Shown: positions 58,999 through 64,000 of the stretch, piece after piece
Numbering within the stretch: position 1 is the first letter of the stretch
Layout of the letters: each line of letters begins with the position of its first letter
Assembly: GCA_020205615.1 (NCBI GenBank)
Contig: CM035168.1
Span: 8,250,237-8,314,236, forward strand
DNA length: 64,000 nucleotides
DNA from: Panax quinquefolius
Taxonomy: Eukaryota; Streptophyta; Magnoliopsida; Apiales; Araliaceae
Direction: 5' to 3'
Notes under the pieces: generated by a model
Database searches by the model: none
The model's input: only the letters and a program-made list of their open reading frames with translations
What the model was told of the DNA's origin: nothing
Translations under genes and position numbers: made by a program

Positions 58999-59000
<2 letters not shown>
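58329..59000. mobile_element. Foldback MITE-like element 2 with about 300-bp arms
   Basis: The left arm starts ATGCATCCATAGCAACC and includes CCACTACAACTTGTAGCGGC and long ATTAATATT tracts. The right arm is its imperfect reverse complement, ending GTTATGGATGCAT at 59000. The loop lies near 58595-58640. It is non-coding, between two TA tracts, and its ends resemble the right flank of element 1, so the two may be one family. Confidence 0.8.
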
Positions 59001-59077
<77 letters not shown>

Positions 59078-59080
59078 TCA
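59001..59080. repeat. (TA)n(CA)n microsatellite
   Basis: About 58 bases of TA, then about 18 of CA. Confidence 0.95.
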
Positions 59081-59097
59081 CAGAGCTTTCTATGCCA

Positions 59098-59274
59098 GTG
59101 GTCCGCATGCGGACCACCTTTAGTTACGAAAAAAATTGTCGCTTAACTTGTCGCTATAGGGTCTGAACCATTGCGATAACCCAGAAAAGTCGTTATAGCC
59201 CGGTTCAGATCCTATGGCAACAGGGTTTAGCGACGGTTTTGTCCGTCACTAAATGTGGTCCGCATGCAGATCAC
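59098..59274. mobile_element. Small palindrome-ended element (about 177 bp)
   Basis: It begins with the perfect 20-bp palindrome GTGGTCCGCATGCGGACCAC (59098-59117) and ends with the related GTGGTCCGCATGCAGATCAC (59255-59274). Inside are inverted stretches (ATAGGGTCTGAAC/GTTCAGATCCTAT) and the hairpin TTTAGCGACGG/CCGTCACTAAA. It looks like a MITE, perhaps derived from a CACTA-type end; no transposase. Confidence 0.5.
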
Positions 59275-59400
59275 TCGCATTAAAAATGGACTATATATAT
59301 GACAATGATTCATAATATGTATTTACTATGGATGAAAAATTGACAAATAACATCAAATCATCCGTCCCAAAGAGCAAATGCTAAGATTTAAATAGAGGAC

Positions 59401-59825
59401 ATGGAGTCCACTGGTAATTCTAGTGGACGGGCTACACAACTAACTCGGACGAATATACCCCCAAGTGCCCCAAGTTCCAATTATGAATTTCACCCCCAAC
59501 CATTTCTAACCCTTCTTCTACAATGGCGGTTCAATCCCACACCCCAAGTGCTCCAAGTTCCAGTTATGAATTTCACCCCCTTTTTAACCTTTCTTCTATA
59601 ATGGCGGTTCAATCCCACATTTTTCGTTTCTATCATTGTTCTCCCACTGCAGCCTTATCATCGATTCCAAGTGTGTCCCTCAAATCAATGGCTCTAATCT
59701 TCCGAAGAAGGAAATCCTATGGTTTCAGTTGCCAAACAAGCAATGATGGTGAAGATGTTTTCATATATCATATCTGATCGTATTTTAAATGCCTTGTGAA
59801 ATTTATTTATTTGATTTGATGATTT
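59401..59825 (+). pseudogene. First exon of a plastid-type protein gene, interrupted by G
   Basis: An ATG at 59601 opens a 58-codon frame beginning MAVQSHIFRFYHCSPTAALS and passing to SVSLKSMALIFRRRKSYGFS, a Ser/Thr-rich, basic sequence like a chloroplast transit peptide, followed by an acidic SNDGED. The start and its 5' leader are tandemly duplicated (59462-59541 and 59542-59618; ATGs at 59523 and 59601, both followed by GCGGTTCAATCCCAC). The frame ends in an AT-rich, intron-like stretch that element G enters at 59826. A second ATG at 59401 opens a different frame with no family resemblance. I do not recognise the mature protein. Confidence 0.5.
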
Positions 59826-62800
59826 TGTGAGACCCTAAATTTTATGAAATGAAAGTATTCAATTTTCTTATAATTATTCTATTTAGTAAATGGTTAAATT
59901 GATAAAAGGTTAAAGTTAAGGGTGATATATGAAACTTTTTTTAAAGTAAGCAAGTTGTCATAAAATAATCGGTGATAAAGTATAGTAATACGTGTGGTTG
60001 TATAATAGCACACGGTATTAATTATTGATGCTTACGTAAGAAGTCACTTAGTTATACTCAATTATTGCTACAATAATTGCTGCATCGTATCTCTCATATT
60101 ATTGATTCAATTATTATCACAATATCATCTGCATAATATGTTATATTATTAAATCAATAATTGAGACGACAAAGTTATTCATATTATTATTTGCAATATT
60201 GACAATGTCTAGAAGTTACGTCGAGGAGAAGTTTGGTCACCTAATTCAAGGCGCTTGATAAGGAGAAATCCTTATCGGAAAGCCCCTCTCTCACAGAAGC
60301 GACACGATTATTAAATATTGTGAGTTATAATATTAATGATAAATAAGTTCGTGTTGATTAATGATGAAATTGATAGTTCCATTGTGTTGGGATTATTGGT
60401 GTTAGTGAAAAATCGACATTTATTTCGATAATAATTGATGTCTGGAGGTTATATTGACCAATCGGGTAATTAACCGGATAAATAAGCAATTAATTGCTAT
60501 TAATTCACATGCTTATAACTATGTGTTCACATGTGTGTACTATTGATTCACATGATTTACTATTAGGAGAGTTGGTGCAAGTTTGATAATACTTGCATGA
60601 CTAAGTTAAAAATGGAGGTATAGTTGAAGGTACTATACAATAATTAATTTTTTACATGTTTAGAACTATTGAGTCACGTGATTTACTATTGATTCACATG
60701 ATTAACTATTAGGGGAGGTGGTGCAAGTTTGATATAACTTGCAGGACTAAATTAAAAATGAAGAAAAAGAGGAAGGTATTATACTATAATATTTCGAGCC
60801 CCAAAACGTGAAATTATCGAAACTATATTTTTCTATAAATAGAAGCTCATTTCTTCATTATTTTTCACCAATTCACTAAAGCTATAGAACAATTATTATA
60901 GAGAGAAATTATAGAGAGAATGAAGAAGAGAAGTGCGCTACCTCACTATTCCAAGTATCCGCCTTCTTTCTTAAGGTAAAGGGTATTATTATTTCTTTTC
61001 GTATTCATGAAGAGAGCTTCATTATTCCAATCTTTATTATTATGTTAGAATAACTTTTATCATCGCAATCACAGTATACATGGTGAAATTCTTGATTATT
61101 CCATTCTTTATTATTATGTTGGAAAAACTGCATTCATGCAAAGAAATGTTAGTATATATATATATATGGTGAAATTCTTACATTATTCCATTCTTTATTA
61201 TTCTATTGGAATATCTCATCTATCGCGGATTACGTATGACCGGTTCCGATTCTTTATTATTATGTTAGAATATCACATGCATGCGGATTTACGCATGACA
61301 CAGTTTCGTTTCTTTATTATTACATTGGAATATCTGCATGCATGCGGATTACGCATGACTGGTTCCATTCTTTATTATTACATTGGAATAACTTTATGCA
61401 TGTGGATTCTGCATGCATGGTGAATGATCCTTCGTATTCATTCTTTATTAAATTGTGGAAATGATCTGTCTACGTGGATTACCGCACGGCGGATAAAAAT
61501 CCATTTGCAGTTTTGTATATTCTATTATACTGGTATGAAATATCATTTCTTTTGTACTCATCATGAAATATCATTTTATTTGGTATTTTTCTGTTACGAG
61601 TTACTATTCATGGATTACTATTCACCCGATTACTATTCACTCGGGTATTCGGGGCACTTTTTGTGCCGGAGTACTATTCACGAGTTACTATTCACGGGTT
61701 ACTATTAACCCGATTACTATTCACTATAGTATCATTCACTCGGGTATTTGGAACACTTTTCGTGTTGGGGTACTATTTACAGGGTACTATTCTCGAAGTA
61801 CTATTCACGGGATACTATTCACCCAAAAAATATATTTCTTTTCTGTCCAAATTATTTTTGGTACATGAATATTATTCTTGAATTTTACTCTACAAAGCAG
61901 TATCATGTTGACAATTTTGACGTTATTGATTTCTGGATAAATTAAATTATAAATCTTTAAAATTTATCCTTGAACTTGTTTTATTGAATTATTATGTCAT
62001 TGTCATCATCCTCATACTTATATTGTGATGAAAGTCATCTTTGGCTTACGTGCATAGATGGACTGTTGATTATTGGTTTTACAATTGTATATTTTTGGCT
62101 TACGTGCAAAGATGGACTATTGATTATTAGTTTTATAGTTGTATATCTTTGGCTTACATGCAAAGATAGACAGGTGTATGACATGATTATAACCACTGGT
62201 GATTATAATGAATATCCTTGGCCCGGAGTGAATGGATAATTCGATGATGTGATTGGCAAGATCATGACCATTAGTTAACAGTTGAATGTCTTTGGGTAGT
62301 AGTGTTTGACGTGAGACAATTGATTGGTATGATCATGACCATTGGTTTTATAGTTGAATATCTTTGGCCCGTAGTGCAAAGGTAGACAATTGATTGGTAT
62401 GATCATTGTTATTACATTTGAATATCTTTAGCCTTTGGGGTAAGGATATTGACAAAACGTTCTATTAAGCCTTTGTGGCAAGGAGAAACTGTTGATTTAC
62501 ATGATTATAAATATGAATTATGGATTTAACTATAATCTTTGGTGGTTTAGGTGAAGACAGGAGATGATAGTTCTTTTTGTCTTGGGTATAACAAAGAACT
62601 GTTGTTGAGTATTACAGAAATAAAATATTAACGATGGACTTTTAATCTAGAAGAGATAGTAGACATTATGTTCTACTTGACTCTTCTAATGGATTGCTTA
62701 TTCCGCTGCAGTTGTTGATCTAAAACTTGTTGTGTATTGTATTCTATCAGTTGTTATATTGTTAAAGGCAAAGGATAATTTATTCTGCATTATCTTAGTC

Positions 62801-63135
62801 ATAATATTTCTTACTGGGCTAGTTGAGCTCACCCTTTCTTTCATTATTCTCTTCAGGAAATGAGAATATAGCTGAGACGAGTCGGGGAATAGAGTGACGG
62901 TTCAGCTGGTTGTTTTAGTAGTCCTCACTATTCTGTGAAATAGTGTGATAATAAATGTAATGAGGACTCCATTGAGAGTGGATATTGTCTAGAAGACAAT
63001 ATTCTTATTTAAACTCTCAACTATGTTTTGTCGTATCTTACCCGATAGTTGTATAGTTAAGTTTGTAGTTGAGTTCTGTACCAAGTATTTGGCGACCCAA
63101 GATGGGTGATGTATACCTGTTTTGGGGGCGTCACA
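59826..63135 (+). repeat. 5' LTR of element G
   Basis: 3310 bp, TGTGAGACCC...GGGGGCGTCACA, close to the solo LTR at 11080-14369. TATA at 60833-60842, hairpin minisatellite 61015-61440, TACTATTCAC cluster 61597-61825, TTTGGCTTACGTGCAAAG units 62030-62170 and TTTGGCCCGTAGTGCAAAG near 62360. Open frames in it are repeat by-products. Confidence 0.93.
60833..60842 (+). promoter_or_regulatory. TATA box of G 5' LTR
   Basis: CTATAAATAG, identical in position and context to that of the solo LTR. Confidence 0.75.
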
Positions 63136-63137
63136 GT

Positions 63138-63149
63138 TGGTATCAAAGC
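63138..63149 (+). other. Primer binding site of element G
   Basis: TGGTATCAAAGC, two bases after the LTR end; the same one-base variant as in E and F. Confidence 0.9.
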
Positions 63150-63322
63150 TTAGGGATGTAATCCGTGACTGAGAAGTGAAACAAGAACTAGTAGGGGAGA
63201 GACGGGGAATTCCTTTGCTAGTATGACCTACCTAACTTTATTTTGTATTAAATTGGTCGGTCAGAGTATAGGGATAATATGTGATATGTCAATTAACCCT
63301 TATTTTGAAACTATATTCTAGA

Positions 63323-63427
63323 ATGATATCTGAAATACAAGAGATGAGAAATGGGAAAATCATGATAGAGAGGAAACAACCGGGAAGGTACAATCCGAAT
63401 AGAAAGCAAGGTATTCTCATCTCTTGA
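63323..63427 (+). CDS. Tiny basic ORF at the former gag start of G
   Basis: It has 34 codons from ATG to TGA, beginning MISEIQEMRNGKIMIERKQ and ending in RYNPNRKQGILIS. It stands where gag begins in D (about 185 bases after the PBS; 186 in D) but shares no clear sequence with gag. The second half is basic. It may be chance; no ribosome-related signal helps in a plant. Confidence 0.2.
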   Translation: MISEIQEMRNGKIMIERKQPGRYNPNRKQGILIS

Positions 63428-63464
63428 ACTACAGTGCACGTAAATTTTGAGGGCAAAATTTCAT

Positions 63465-63476
63465 AAGGAGGGAGAT
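63465..63476 (+). other. Polypurine tract of element G
   Basis: AAGGAGGGAGAT directly before the second LTR. Confidence 0.88.
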
Positions 63477-64000
63477 TGTGAGACCCTAAATTTTATGAAA
63501 TGAAAGTATTCAATTTTTTATAATTATTCTATTTAGTAAATGGTTAAATTGATAAAAGGTTAAAGGTTAAGGGTGATATGTGAACTTTTTTAAAGTAAAC
63601 AAGTTGTCATAAAATAATCGATGATAAAAGTATAAGTGTCTGATGTACGTGTGGTTGCATAGTATACACGGTATTGATTATTGATGCTTACGTAAGAAGT
63701 CACTCGGTTATACTCAATTATTGCTACGATGAATTGATGCATCATATCTCTCATATTATTGATTCAATTATTGTCACAATATATCATGCATAATATATTA
63801 TATTATTAAATCAATAATTGAGGCGACAAAGTTATTCATATTATTATTTGCAATATTGATGATGTACAGAAGTTACATCGAGGAGAGGTTTGGTCACCTA
63901 ATTACGGCATGATAAGGAGAAATCCTTATCGAAAAGCCCCCTCTTTCACAGGAGCGATTTGGTTGTTAAATATTGTGAGTTATAATATTAATGATGAATA
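63477..64000 (+). repeat. 3' LTR of element G (first 524 bp)
   Basis: Starts TGTGAGACCCTAAATTTTATG and follows the 5' LTR closely to the window edge. Confidence 0.93.

Larger units (their letters stand above)
59826..64000 (+). mobile_element. Non-autonomous chromovirus-derived element G
   Basis: LTR 59826-63135, PBS, 341 bp interior, polypurine tract, second LTR from 63477 running off the window. The interior keeps only a leader homologous to that of D and about 55 bases of the integrase end (AAATTTTGAGGGCAAAATTT). No gag, RT or integrase. It depends on proteins of an autonomous relative and resembles LARD-type derivatives, though with an unusually small interior. Confidence 0.9.

Noticed and set aside
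1..64000. tRNA, rRNA or bacterial-type operons
   Set aside because: No cloverleaf with A/B box context, no rRNA-like stretch and no prokaryotic gene organisation were seen; tRNA-like text at the PBS sites is only the retroelement primer site.

Overview
This window looks like repeat-rich, probably pericentromeric or otherwise heterochromatic, DNA of a flowering plant. It is AT-rich and has no intact long gene. Nearly everything that can be recognised is transposable element: Ty1/Copia and Ty3/Gypsy (chromovirus, Tekay/Del-like) LTR retrotransposons primed by initiator tRNA-Met, a CACTA-like DNA transposon end with a large tandem array, and small hairpin elements. Two short stretches look like pieces of ordinary plant genes: a Mediator-28-like coiled-coil exon at 54225 and a plastid-type N-terminus at 59601. 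Most listed open frames are shadows of minisatellites or decayed retroelement coding regions.

Layout. 1-3405: Copia copy A, arranged as pol end, one LTR, then PBS and leader. 3846-10954: a mosaic of minus-strand chromovirus LTR pieces. 10975-29676: a CACTA-like end (interrupted by a clean 3.29-kb solo LTR at 11080-14369), its putative minus-strand terminal exon, and a higher-order tandem array (about 1.13 kb = exon copy plus five monomers of about 165 bp, then eleven more monomers). Copia element B (17761-26817, two 1.85-kb LTRs, 5-bp target duplication) sits inside this array; removing it restores the period. 29677-35345: Copia copy C, with its upstream end cut off. 35346-54224: chromovirus D with decayed gag, protease, RT, RNase H, integrase and chromodomain; its 3' LTR is split by a three-LTR minus-strand composite E/F (42238-52392) flanked by a 5-bp duplication with one mismatch. 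54225-59825: MED28-like exon, GGTAACC-rich repeats, two hairpin elements set in (TA)n tracts, a perfect 20-bp palindrome and a plastid-type gene start. 59826-64000: non-autonomous element G, two 3.3-kb-type LTRs around only 341 bp.

The order of events can be read from the nesting: the MED28-like locus was hit by D, D by E/F; a chromovirus LTR was hit by the CACTA-like element, which was hit by the solo-LTR parent, by B and by C; a deletion later fused C to D. No element here appears able to move itself, but B has nearly identical LTRs despite a ruined pol, which suggests mobilisation in trans. The chromovirus LTRs carry three conserved minisatellites downstream of the TATA box, including tandem small hairpins, and these are the least explained recurrent structure in the window.
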